From Karstenula rhodostoma CBS 690.94 (Eukaryota > Ascomycota > Dothideomycetes > Pleosporales > Didymosphaeriaceae), in assembly GCA_010093485.1 (NCBI GenBank), contig MU001498.1, positions 1,933,192-1,959,738 of the forward strand: a stretch of DNA of 26,547 bases, read 5' to 3'. This document shows positions 12,269 to 21,996 of this stretch, in pieces (within the stretch, counting starts at the first letter, position 1; each line of letters starts with the position of its first letter). The position numbers were made by a program, and so were the translations under genes. Below the pieces are notes generated by a model. The model was not told where the DNA came from. It searched no databases and saw only the letters and a program-made list of their open reading frames with translations.

Positions 12269-12800
12269 TAGTATAAATAACTAGGCTACCTAGGACTAAA
12301 TACACTTAAGTACCTAGTGCAGCGAGCTAAGGGGGTACATATTAAAGATATTCCTATAGTAAAATACAATACCTGTAGATAAACTAAATTAAAATAATAG
12401 ATTAGATACACACCTTAACTAAATAATTAAGGACCTGGCGAGTATATTATAATTAACTTTTATAACTTTAAACCTAACAGCTCTACTAAAGAGAAAAGCT
12501 AAATATTAATTACTAATTAATACTCTAGCCACGTATAGGACTTCTACTTTAGAGATAACTACCTAGTAAGGACTATTATTAAGGTACTTAGTAGCTTTAT
12601 ACTATTTATAAAAGTATAGTTTAGTGTAATAGTTAAGATTATCGAATTAGATAATAAGATCTTTACAGTAAAAGCAGATATTAAATACTAGTATATAAGC
12701 CAAGATATTAAAATTAAGCCCTTAGCACTAGATATATAAGTATAAAATAGAGGAGCCGAGCGCTTAGGGGGTATAATAAAAGAAAAAGCCCGCGTAATAT
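12269..12800 (+). other. integrase zinc finger and core of the copia Pol
   Basis: TAG-TAT at 12269-12274 replaces W-H, and L-G-Y-L-G-L-N-T-L at 12281 onward replaces the L-G-H segment. It is followed by V-K-Y-N-T-C-R, where the first cysteine of C-x2-C is now Y. At 12716-12790 the frame reads K-P-L-A-L-D, then N-R-G-A-E-R, the well-known copia integrase signature around the catalytic glutamate. Confidence 0.85.
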
Positions 12801-13699
12801 AACTTAATATAAACCTTTTATAGGAAATATAGCCTAAGATTACCAGGGCTACAGTATACCTATATAATTAAACGCTAAATTATAAGAATTACTAGTACTT
12901 ACTATATAAGGTATTCTTTATAACAGTTACCCTTATTAATAGGATAGTAACTTAGTCTTAGAAACTAAACCTAATATACCTTAAAGTATATAGAAGTAAA
13001 GCCTTCGCTATAACTAATAATATACGGCGTAGGAAAAGTAAGCTATAGAGACTTAACCTAAAGGTATAAATTAAATACCTTATAGAATACTAATTAATAA
13101 ATATCTAGCGCGTATAGATTCTATTACTATTAAAAATAATTAGTATCTATAATATTATATTTAATAAAGATATAGTATTTAATAGAATATAGGAAGAGCT
13201 TATAGATAACCTTATATATAGCACTCTAGAAGAGATCGCGTTATGGGTTAGGACTATAGAGAGACTACCCGCTCTAATAACTAAACTAGAGATAACTTCG
13301 TTCTATAAAGACGAGTTAGTTATAATAAGTTATAGTAACTTATAATAATAATAAGAAATATTAGAAGAATTACTAGGAAAGAAGTATAATAGCGCCTACC
13401 TATTACTACTAATAATACTACTATTAGTTATACTACTAGTATAACTTATAATATAGAATATATTATTACTAAAAGTATAAGTAGTAGATAACTATATATA
13501 GCAGCTAATAGTAGCTAGTATAAAGATTACACCCTAAGTAGCTATATTTATAGTAGGTACCCTGGCAGGTTACAAAGGTATATATAAAGGCTATAACCTT
13601 AATAAAGTATAAGTAAAATAGATACTTATAAAAGGATTAAAGCCTTATTAAAGCCAGCTACTACCACTACTAACAATTTAAACTAAACTTAAGGATCAC

Positions 13700-14300
13700 C
13701 TAATAGGGGAATTATTTTAAGAAGCTAAACACGAATACCTTGCTAGCTATTAATAAATAAACTCATGGATAGAAGTACTATAGAGACTAATTAAATAAGT
13801 AGGTTACTAAATCCTTAACTATATATAGGTATATACCTATAAACTTAATAAATACTATTAATTCCTAAAATATAAGGCTTAACTAGTTATATAAGGAGAC
13901 TAGTAAAAGGATATTACTCTATAAGATACCTATATAGTAACCTTAGCTAATTAATTATTCCATATACTTATGGCAATAGCTACCAGGTATAACCTTAAAC
14001 TAAAATAATATAATATAACTAACGCGTTTATATATATAACACTCGATTAAGAAGTCTATATAAGGATGCCTGTAGGGTACTAAAAGAGAGGTATAATCCT
14101 TAAACTATAAAAGGCCCTCTATAGACTCCAAATCTCGCCTAAGCTATAGTAGAAAGAATTTACTATAATACTTAAAGGTATAGGTTTTACTATAATTCTA
14201 TATAAACTATACTATATAATTAAGGACAGTATTATTATCTTCTTCTATATAGATAATATTATTATTGCTTATTACTAAATAAAGGAGGTAGCAGTAACTA
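13700..14300 (+). other. reverse transcriptase core of the copia Pol
   Basis: N-I-T-N-A-F at 14012-14029, then L-D, a stop in place of Q, E-V-Y-I-R-M-P and G-Y, is the copia RT segment containing the first catalytic aspartate (now N). K-A-L-Y-R-L and S-P-K-L follow. The catalytic box reads F-F-Y-I-D-N-I at 14240-14260: Y-V-D-D with GTA to ATA and GAT to AAT, so the second aspartate is lost. The left limit is approximate. Confidence 0.88.
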
Positions 14301-14734
14301 AAGTAGTAGAGCTACTTAAATAAAAATATACTATAACTAGAGGAAATAACCTATAATAGTTCCTTGGTATAGAGGTTATCTAAAAATAAGACTAGCGATT
14401 TATATAATTATTATAGACCTTATATATTAAGAAGATCTAATAACTAGTGGATAAAACTAATTACTACTATAATATACCTATGGCTGGTATAGAGCTTAAA
14501 CCTTAAGAAGGTCTAGCCTTACTATTAGAGATTAATAAGTATTAATAAAAGATTAGATTACTACTATTTATAGTAGTTATAACGTAACTAGATATTACTT
14601 TTACTATATTATAACTAGCCTAGTTTTTATTAAACCCAGGCTAAGTATATTAAGATACTACTAATAGAGTATTATTATATCTCTCAGCCACTAAATATAA
14701 GGGTCTATAGCTTAGAGGTAGATTATACCTCTAG

Positions 14735-14900
14735 ATCGCTAGCGACGCCTTGTTTACTAATAATATAATTAATAGGAAAAGCTTACAGGGCTATATAATT
14801 AAGTTATTTAATAGCCTAATAGTATAGAGGGTAAATAAATAAGATACTATTACTACCTCTATAATAGAGGTAGAACTACTCGCCCTATTATAGATAGCTA
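14735..14900 (+). other. RNase H domain of the copia Pol
   Basis: I-A-S-D-A, N-R-K-S-L-Q-G-Y, then a K-stop-D-T-I-T-T-S segment and E-V-E-L-L-A-L-L match the conserved copia RNase H blocks (S-D-A-D, R-R-S-x-S-G-Y, S-T-x-E-A-E-x-x-A), allowing for RIP changes such as GCA or GCG to GTA or GTG. Confidence 0.85.
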
Positions 14901-15316
14901 AGGAAGCTATCTATATTTTAAAATTATTAAGGGAGCTCAGGATTATATTGCCTAGCTCTATAATTACAATATAATATAATAATTAATAGATAATTTACTT
15001 AGTAACTTAGGAAGTATTAAAACTCTAGACTAAGCTCTAATACGTTAATATCTATAATTACTAGCTATAATAAAAAGTCTCTATAGGAATAATTACTATT
15101 AAGTATACTAAATTAGCTAAAATAATTACTGACGAACTTATAAAGGTACTGCTGGTAAATAAATAGCTAGGCTTCCTTAACTAGCTTAGATTAGTTAATA
15201 TAGAAAATCGAGAGGTAATAAGTACTATACTACTTAAAGAAATCCAAGACTATCTTTACTAAGTACTCTAAGCTATCACTTACAATCCAGCTTAGGCAGC
15301 CTAGGGGCGCCAAGCT

Positions 15317-15323
15317 AAGGGGG
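15317..15323 (+). promoter_or_regulatory. polypurine tract
   Basis: AAGGGGG lies two bases before the 3' LTR, the place and composition of the primer for plus-strand DNA synthesis. It contains no CpA or TpG, so RIP would leave it intact. Confidence 0.85.
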
Positions 15324-15325
15324 TA

Positions 15326-15611
15326 TATTAGATTATATATATATATTATTACCTATAGTATAGCGTACTTACTATTATAGTAAATTATAGTAACTACTGG
15401 TAGTAGTAGGTAGTAAGTATAAAAGGAGAGGCTGGGATATTTCATACTATTAGGACTAGTATAGGGTGCTAAGGTACTATTTAAGGGCGTATCTTAGCTA
15501 GACTTAGAATAATAATTAATTACGATAATTTATATAATTATATAATATATAACCAACCTATCTATATCTATAGTTTATAGTAATCCATTATTATTTATAG
15601 TGGATCTAATA
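15326..15611 (+). repeat. 3' LTR of the copia element
   Basis: 286 bp, starting TATTAGATTA and ending ATCTAATA. It is collinear with the 5' LTR. It keeps some C or G that the 5' copy has lost and has lost others that the 5' copy keeps. Confidence 0.93.
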
Positions 15612-15616
15612 ATAAT
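15612..15616. repeat. target-site duplication ATAAT, right copy
   Basis: Exact match to 10075-10079, fixing the right boundary of the insertion. Confidence 0.85.
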
Positions 15617-16095
15617 ATATTATCTCTAGGTTTCTAAATAAGTTCTCTATATAGCTATTTAATTAATTACTAGTTATATTAATATCTTTTACTAGGATAG
15701 ATAGGAAGTTATAGATAGGGTAGTTAAGTAATAGACACGATTCTAGAATAGGTAGGTAAAAGTATAAGGGAATATATTAGATAAAAAGAAGCTATCTATC
15801 TATAAAGTTAAAATTTAAAGCTATTATATATATACTATATTCTCTAGTTAATAGTTACCCTCCTTATAAGTAAAAACCTATAATAAGTAACTAGAAAACT
15901 ATCTAGTATATCCTATCCTATAGCCTACTATTATTAAATCTCTTTATTTTACTAGTAGATACTAGTATTATATAGATTAATACCTCTACTTATAATATCT
16001 TTAAATACCTTTATTAATTCTATTTAGTAGTCTAGTCGCGCCTCTAAGAATAATATATTATTAATAAGTATATATATATAATACTTCTCTTCTAT

Positions 16096-16206
16096 TTAAC
16101 CTTAATAATAAACCCTAGTAAAGAGTTATTTAAACTTTTAAATACTATAATTTAGCTTCTAGAGAACGATATAATTAGTAGACTATAGGTTTAACCCTAT
16201 ACTACC
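16096..16206 (-). other. SNF2 helicase motifs V and VI
   Basis: Motif V reads G-S-I-G-L-N-L followed by a stop, then S-T-N-Y-I-V-L; the family has G-G-x-G-L-N-L then A-x-x-V-x-x-x-D. About 25 codons on comes L-F-T-R-V-Y-Y with GGT in the right place, then E-E-K-Y-Y-I-Y; the family has R-x-H-R-x-G-Q followed by V-x-V-Y-R-L. These two blocks carry the family assignment. Confidence 0.75.
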
Positions 16207-18840
16207 TATTTCTAATATTAATATTATAATCCAAGAACTATTAGATTTATCTTTTTAAAAAAAATCTAGGGTAAGGCTATACTCCTTCTCTATTACTATA
16301 AAGGTATAGGTATAAATATTATTTCTTTTAAACTCTTTAAATATAAGGGTATTAACTACTTTAGTAATATTTAGCTATAAAATTTCTATAATAACTTTAC
16401 TAGACTTCTTATTCTAGTATTTTATTTTTATAATCTTATATAGGAGTTTTTTCCCTACTAACTATTTTATATTATTCTTTATATTATATATCTCTAGTAG
16501 CTTTCTCTATATATTAGAGTTATATAGAAAAGCTAGGAATTTAAATAGGTTATAGCTTTTAGTAAACTTACTAGATTTCCCTTATCTATTCTTTTTACCC
16601 TACTACTAATATACTAACTATACTATACTTACTATATTTATAGTAGTAATATAGCTATATATACTAGTCTACTTACCTCTTATAGGCTTAACTCTAAGCT
16701 TACCCTTACTATACTTTATATAATCCTCCTTATACTTATACTTAACCTTAGTATTTAGTATATTTTCCCCCTTTATAACCTAGTACCTTTTATCTTTATT
16801 TAGCCTTATAGTAATTTTTTTATAGACTAACTTCGTCTTTATATCGATAATAGGCTTACTATTATACTAAAGGATATTAAGAGGCTATATAGTTATAAAG
16901 AGTAGTATAATAAATACTACTATCTCTATAATTACTTTATAATAGTCTAACTACTATAATTTATTATACTTTATACTTATATTACTAACTATCTTTATAA
17001 TTAATTTCCCTAATATATTAAGTATCTTTACTCTAGATATAGGATTTAGCTATTAGAGAACTTAGTATATACCTTTTACACTCGCCTATTTAGGCTAATA
17101 GAGCCCTAAAGTATAGAAGATATAATATCTAACCTGGTTAGAATAAATTAGTGTACTAGATATACTCTATATAATTAGGTAGGTACTATATATAGTATAA
17201 AAGGAATCGCGAGTAAAGTTAAGAATTATTTACTATTAGATACTATTTATACCCTTATAAAATTTATCCTATACTAAAAACTTAACTATAAGGAGTTATA
17301 TATTATATAGATAGGTCTTTAAGTAATTAGTATTTAGGGCTAGAGTTCTACTATTAGGTTTTATCTTAACCCCCTTAACCCAGATTAATAAGCTGAACTT
17401 AACCTAGATATTTAGAAAGTAGCCTAGTATAGTTAGAATAATAAAATTAAAAGCTATAACTAGTATATAGTTACTATTAAATCTAACCTTTATAATCTTA
17501 ATCTTTATAGATTCTAAAATAATATTTAACTATACTATCCTATATTAAATCTTAAATATATTTATTTATATATAATTCTCCTTTAAAATAGTTCTATATA
17601 GGTAAAGCTATTCTTAAGTATAATATTAAGTATATATACTAACCTCCTTAATACTAAGAGGACTATATTAGTCTTATTTATTAAACGCTTATATACCCTT
17701 TATACCTAACTTAAAAGTAAACCTAAGCCCAGGATAGCTCTTAAGGAACTAGCTACCCTTAAGAAGTATTTAAATATTATACTTAAAGCTATTAAGAGCA
17801 CTATATAGAGCGATAATTAATATACTACTAATTTTAAAAGTTTTATTTAAGTATATAGTTTTATAGTTATATAGTATATACTAGTAGATAATTAGTAGTA
17901 AATCTTATAAGGGGTAAATAGATTCGTTAGATATATTTAGTACTAGATACTATAAAAAGTCCCTATAGGCCTAGTACTATATAACTATAGTATAGTTAAC
18001 CTTATAGTACTTTATAATAACTATCTTAAGTATAAATTTAATAGTTTTATCTATACCTAGCTTATTACTATAGATACTACTACCTACTATTATATACTCT
18101 AGCCGGAAGGTCTCTATAATAAAGAGAATCTAATAGGATTTAATCCTAATACCCTCTACTAGCCTAAAGTATTTAAAAGGAATACTATTAGTCTACTTTA
18201 GTTTATCCCTACTAAGTTAAGGGAGTACCTCTAATTCTTATTATACTATTTCTAGATAAATTCTTATATACTTTTTAACTAGTATAAGCTCCTTAGGTAT
18301 TTAGAAAACTAGAAATATACTATTATAATTATTATAATTATTATTTTTAGATTTAATTACTTTATTCTCGTTAATACTATTATATAGTACTACCTAGCCC
18401 TTATAATTACTATTAGAGTTTTTAAATAGATACTCCTTATTTTCTATATTATAGACTAAGTAGGAGTACTTTTTCTTATAATATAAGGTATACTAAACTA
18501 GAGGGGTATTACTATTAATTTTAGACTCGCCATTAATTAAGATAGCCTTTTCCTTACTTAAGCTAAAGTTCTAGGTACCTAGTCCTCTAAAGTTAATATC
18601 TTCTTTAAATCTAAGAGATCTATAACTATTATAGAAATTATAAATAAACTAGATTAAACTATAATTACTAGAAAGGTTTTTATCCTAGTTATTTTCCTTA
18701 GTATTAGTTATAACTATATTAAGATCGCTATAAGTATATAAAAAAAAAGGGTACTTACTACTACTAGCTAAAGACTTACTAATAATACTACTAGTAGGGT
18801 TCTTATTATCTATATTATCTAGATTATTACGCGTTTTACT

Positions 18841-19100
18841 AGAGTTACTACTATTATTACCTATAAGGTTACTAGGTAATATAGTAATAGTACTTATATA
18901 TATAGTATTTTTAACTACTTGGCTATAAATAGAACCAGGACTATACTATAATATATTAATATTACTATTTAGACTAATCTAACCCTTACTAAGAGTATAG
19001 TTATTTAAGTCTTAATTATTTATACTATCTAAAATAGTATATATCCTATTAGAGTTACTACTATTATTACCTATAAGGTTATTAGATAATATAGTAAGAC
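18841..19100 (-). repeat. two in-frame copies of a 50-bp segment, 210 bp apart
   Basis: 18841-18890 and 19051-19100 are nearly identical and differ mainly at C/T and G/A positions. The spacing of 210 bp keeps the minus-strand frame, so both encode the same N-L-I-G-N-N-S-S-N-S stretch in the N-terminal linker of the SNF2 relic. Confidence 0.75.
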
Positions 19101-19754
19101 TACCTATAGGTATATTATTTATAACTAAGCTATTCTCTATATAATAAGTAAGAGGCTCTACTCTACCTATTCTATAGTTTTTAGTACTAGTTTTTAAATT
19201 TATTTAATAATATTTATAAGATAGAGGTAATAGTATATCTCTACTCTACTTTACTTCTACTTTTATTACTATACTAATTTTATTACTCTCTAGTAACTCT
19301 AGAAATAGAATAGTAGATATAGTAGCCTTATTAAAATTAAAATTTAAGAGTTCTTAAATTATAATATTAAGAGTTATATAAATTTAGATAGGAATATACT
19401 TCTTCTTTACCTCTTATATATAAACGCGATAATCCTATATAGTTTTAAATAGTATATTGGCTTCTTCTACTAATAATACCTACTATACCCTATTAGTATT
19501 ACTAATTTAAGATATATTAATAATACCGAGTTTAGTTAACTTATTTAATATCTTATATTATATAAAGTTAAGTATAAGCTTAGTTTACTATAGTTAGGTA
19601 TAAGATAAAGGGTATATTTTAGTCTAGATAGAGATTCTATATAAACTATAGTATATATTATTAATTAGTTTATTAATTAATTTTTTAATTAAGGCTATTA
19701 TTTACTTAGGTCTATCCTTCTAGACTAACGCTTATATAATAGATAACTCTTATT

Positions 19755-19826
19755 TAATAGATAATTTAGACTTAATAGATAATTTAGGCTTAATAGATAA
19801 TTTAGGTTTAATAGATAATTTAGGCT
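19755..19826 (-). repeat. four tandem 18-bp units encoding K-P-K-L-S-I
   Basis: Units at 19755-19772, 19773-19790, 19791-19808 and 19809-19826, consensus TAATAGATAATTTAGGCT. Read on the minus strand in the SNF2 frame each gives K-P-K-L-S-I, with one S for P. Differences are single C/T or G/A changes. Confidence 0.85.
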
Positions 19827-20456
19827 TAACTATTAGAGTAGTTTTCTTTACTATAGACTTAGGCTTGCCATACCAGTTTAATATTATATAAAGGGCGCGT
19901 ACTTTCTATATATTATTAGGGATTTTTTAAATATTTAATATAGGGATCTTCTATAGTACTAGGGTAGTATAAGTATTCTAGAAAAAGGACTTATAGCCTT
20001 TATATTACGCGTTAGTAGGATTTATTATAGGGTAGTACTCCCTTAGCTATTCTTTAATACCCTTAAACTAACTAATAGTAAGGCCGAATATAGTCTTATA
20101 ATTAGTATTCTTAAGCTCTATAGGTTTAGAGTAAGTAGTAAACTAGATCTAGTTAAGTAGTATTAGAGGTAGTATTATAGAAGCTTAGTATAATATAATA
20201 GTTATATAAGGCTAAAGAGGATAGTTAGTAGTAGATAGTAGATTATAAAATTAGGTCTATTAGTATATTTTTATATTAGTTAATATAGATAGTTAAAGAA
20301 ATAAATAATTTAATATAGTATTAGTACTAGATCGCGTTATACTCTCTATTACTAGGGTAAAGATAAATAGTAAAGGAATACTTAAAAATAGAATAATTAA
20401 AGGAGTAAAGTTACCTTACTATAGGCTAATATTTAGAATATAATAGTTAGATTATA

Positions 20457-20723
20457 AGCTAACTTCTTATAAATCTATACTAGTTTATATTAATAAATAG
20501 AGTATAGGGATTTTTATATTATATTAAACTATTATAGTAAGCTCCCTATTACCTTAGTAAAAGAGATATAAATATATACTTAATAGTAAAAAATAGAGTA
20601 AAGTAATATTAATTAGTCTAAATATATAGTATAATAAGCCAATTTTATTTAAAACTATATAAGTCTATATTAATAGATAGAGTATAAGATTTTTATATTA
20701 TACTAAGCTATTATATTAAGCTA
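20457..20723. repeat. pair of degenerate direct repeats of about 87 bp, 180 bp apart
   Basis: 20457-20543 and 20637-20723 align along their length, sharing TATATTAATA near 20485 and 20665, TAGAGTATA, and TTTTTATATTATA, with most differences C/T or G/A. They may be two units of a 180-bp tandem repeat whose remaining part has decayed. Confidence 0.55.
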
Positions 20724-20982
20724 TCGCGTTAAAGTTACTATTATATAGGGGAAGGAAATTAGTAAATATATACTCGAGAATAGGGAATTAGTTATACTCG
20801 GGTAGATTATATTACTCTATATTAAGATATAGAATATATATTTTATATAGAGTATATTAATATAATATAAAAAGAAAGTATAAAGGAAACTATCTAGAGG
20901 TATAGAGTTATATATCTAGATATAACTAACTAGTTAGTACTATAATATAAAGTAAGAGTAGAAAATATATTAAAAGTATCTT

Positions 20983-21148
20983 TCTAAATCTAGATAGTTA
21001 GTATATAATAAATAGTATTAATCTAAGATATTATATTAGGTTACTCTACTATAGAGTAGAAGAGTAAAGAGAAATTATAAAAACTACTCTAGGCCTAGCT
21101 AGTTAGTATATAATAGAGAGTATTAATTATAAATAACTTACTAGATTA
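20983..21148. repeat. pair of degenerate direct repeats of about 60 bp, 104 bp apart
   Basis: 20983-21042 and 21087-21148 share a core AGTTAGTATATAATA followed by AGTATTAAT and a similar tail ending in AGRTTA. A weaker third relative may lie near 20915-20960. Differences are mainly transitions. Confidence 0.55.
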
Positions 21149-21780
21149 CTAAATAGTATAGCTAGGAGTTAAGGCTATTAAAGTAATATAACTACTAAAG
21201 AGGGTATATCTATATTAGTTATATAACTAGGGTATTTATAGTTCCTACTTACTTATATTAACTATAAACTTTCTATCTATAACTAAAATACTTAAATAGT
21301 CTTCTCTTTCTTTTACCCCTCCTTTTAATTCTATAAATAGTTCCTCTAACCTTAATATCTTCTTTTTATTTTTAGGTTTTATACTAGACTAGTATGGCGA
21401 GTTTTTATAATTATACTCTATAAATATATACCTACCTATTCTATAAATTACTAAAGGTATACTCTCTATATATAAAAGTACCCTAATAAGTTACTAACTA
21501 TTATATAGCCATTACTACTATAAATAGTCTAGTGGTATATTTTATTACTTATAATACTAGCTACCTATTACCTAAGGGAAAGTTCTCTAAGGGTATTACT
21601 ATATTTATAATCTATTTAGAGAAAAAGAAAAATACTACTAATAATACTAATAATAAGACTAAGGATAAAGTTAATAATAAGAATAATAGTACTTATAGCC
21701 TCTATATAGGTAATATCTTTATAAAGGAAAAGCCTATTAGTAAAAAGGACTTATTATTTCTCTATAATAAATATAAGTAA

Positions 21781-21996
21781 TCCGGCTACTTTTAAGCTTA
21801 GTACCCTAACTAAATATATAACTAGTATAAGTAACCTAACTACCTTTAAGCTAAATACCCTAGCTATCTCTATAACTAGTATAAGTAACTTAGTTATCTT
21901 TAAACTAAATACTCTAGCCATCTCTATAACTAGTATAAGTAACCTAGCTACCTTTAAGCTAAATATTCTAACTAAGTATACTATAAGTATAGTAAT
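21781..21996 (+). repeat. four tandem 54-bp units in the SF1 helicase relic
   Basis: Units at 21781-21834, 21835-21888, 21889-21942 and 21943-21996, each 18 codons, with pattern P-S-Y-L-stop-A-K-Y-P-S-Y-L-Y-N-stop-Y-K-stop. The stops are most likely former CAA or CAG, so the original unit was rich in Tyr, Gln and Lys. A half unit (Y-N-K-Y-K) precedes the first, and the fourth is diverged at its end. Confidence 0.85.

Larger units (their letters stand above)
10400..15304 (+). pseudogene. copia Gag-Pol polyprotein relic
   Basis: One frame (codons starting at 10472, 11822, 12716, 14012 and 14735) carries every domain. Gag starts near W-L-T-A-L-E-I at 10472; the true start codon is lost and 10400 is only an approximate limit. 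A decayed zinc knuckle lies at 11486-11524, the protease D-S-G remnant at 11822-11830, the integrase zinc finger and core at 12269-12790, the RT core at 14012-14260 and RNase H at 14735-14895. Stops within the frame are TAA or TAG, consistent with former CAA, CAG and TGG. The end is uncertain: TAG at 15302-15304 is the last plausible stop before the polypurine tract. Gag and Pol are in one frame, so no ribosomal frameshift signal is expected. Confidence 0.92.
10080..15611 (+). mobile_element. full-length Ty1/copia LTR retrotransposon, inactivated by RIP
   Basis: The 5532-bp element has two 286-bp LTRs, a 5-bp target duplication, a polypurine tract next to the 3' LTR, and the copia domain order Gag, protease, integrase, reverse transcriptase, RNase H, all in one plus-strand frame over about 4.9 kb. 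Integrase before RT separates it from Ty3 elements. It is inactive: the frame is broken by many TAA/TAG codons and several catalytic residues are changed, all explained by C-to-T or G-to-A changes. No frameshift was found. It keeps visibly more CpA and TpG than the DNA on either side, which suggests it inserted after the surroundings had already been heavily mutated. No primer-binding site could be matched to a tRNA by eye just after 10365. Confidence 0.95.
15620..19930 (-). pseudogene. RIPped SNF2-family DNA-dependent ATPase
   Basis: SNF2 ATPases move along double-stranded DNA and remodel chromatin or displace proteins. A single minus-strand frame (codon first bases at 19830, 18360, 16197 and so on) can be followed for about 4.2 kb with only TAA/TAG interruptions. 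From the N-terminus: a W-Y-G-K-P segment near 19875; four copies of K-P-K-L-S-I or close variants; a Ser/Asn-rich stretch (19100-18700); a decayed Walker A at 18066-18036 (N-K-L-G-I-D-K-T, compare D-E-x-G-x-G-K-T); W-V-K-G-V-K-I-K-P-N-S-R-T near 17390-17350 at the place of the DEAH box and the K-N-P-x-S-x-T block; motif V at 16206-16186 (G-S-I-G-L-N-L); and motif VI at 16116-16096 (R-V-Y-Y-stop-G-stop, compare R-x-x-R-x-G-Q). The downstream end meets the copia insertion. Start and stop codons cannot be fixed. The family call is good; the subfamily is unknown. Confidence 0.75.
19931..21393. other. spacer between the divergent SNF2-like and SF1-like relics
   Basis: The two helicase-type relics are transcribed away from this 1.5-kb stretch, so it probably once held both promoters. 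It is heavily RIPped and contains two sets of degenerate direct repeats. The N-terminus of the SNF2 relic may reach a little way into it. No gene is recognised. Confidence 0.5.

Noticed and set aside
19861..19875. ATG at 19871-19869 as start of the SNF2 relic
   Set aside because: It is not in the frame that carries the K-P-K-L-S-I repeats and helicase motifs, which continues upstream past this point.
21532..21780. The 82-codon open stretch as a stand-alone small gene
   Set aside because: It is in the same frame as the ATG at 21394 upstream and the 54-bp repeats downstream, and its stop is best explained as a RIPped CAA or CAG. It is a fragment of the SF1 relic.
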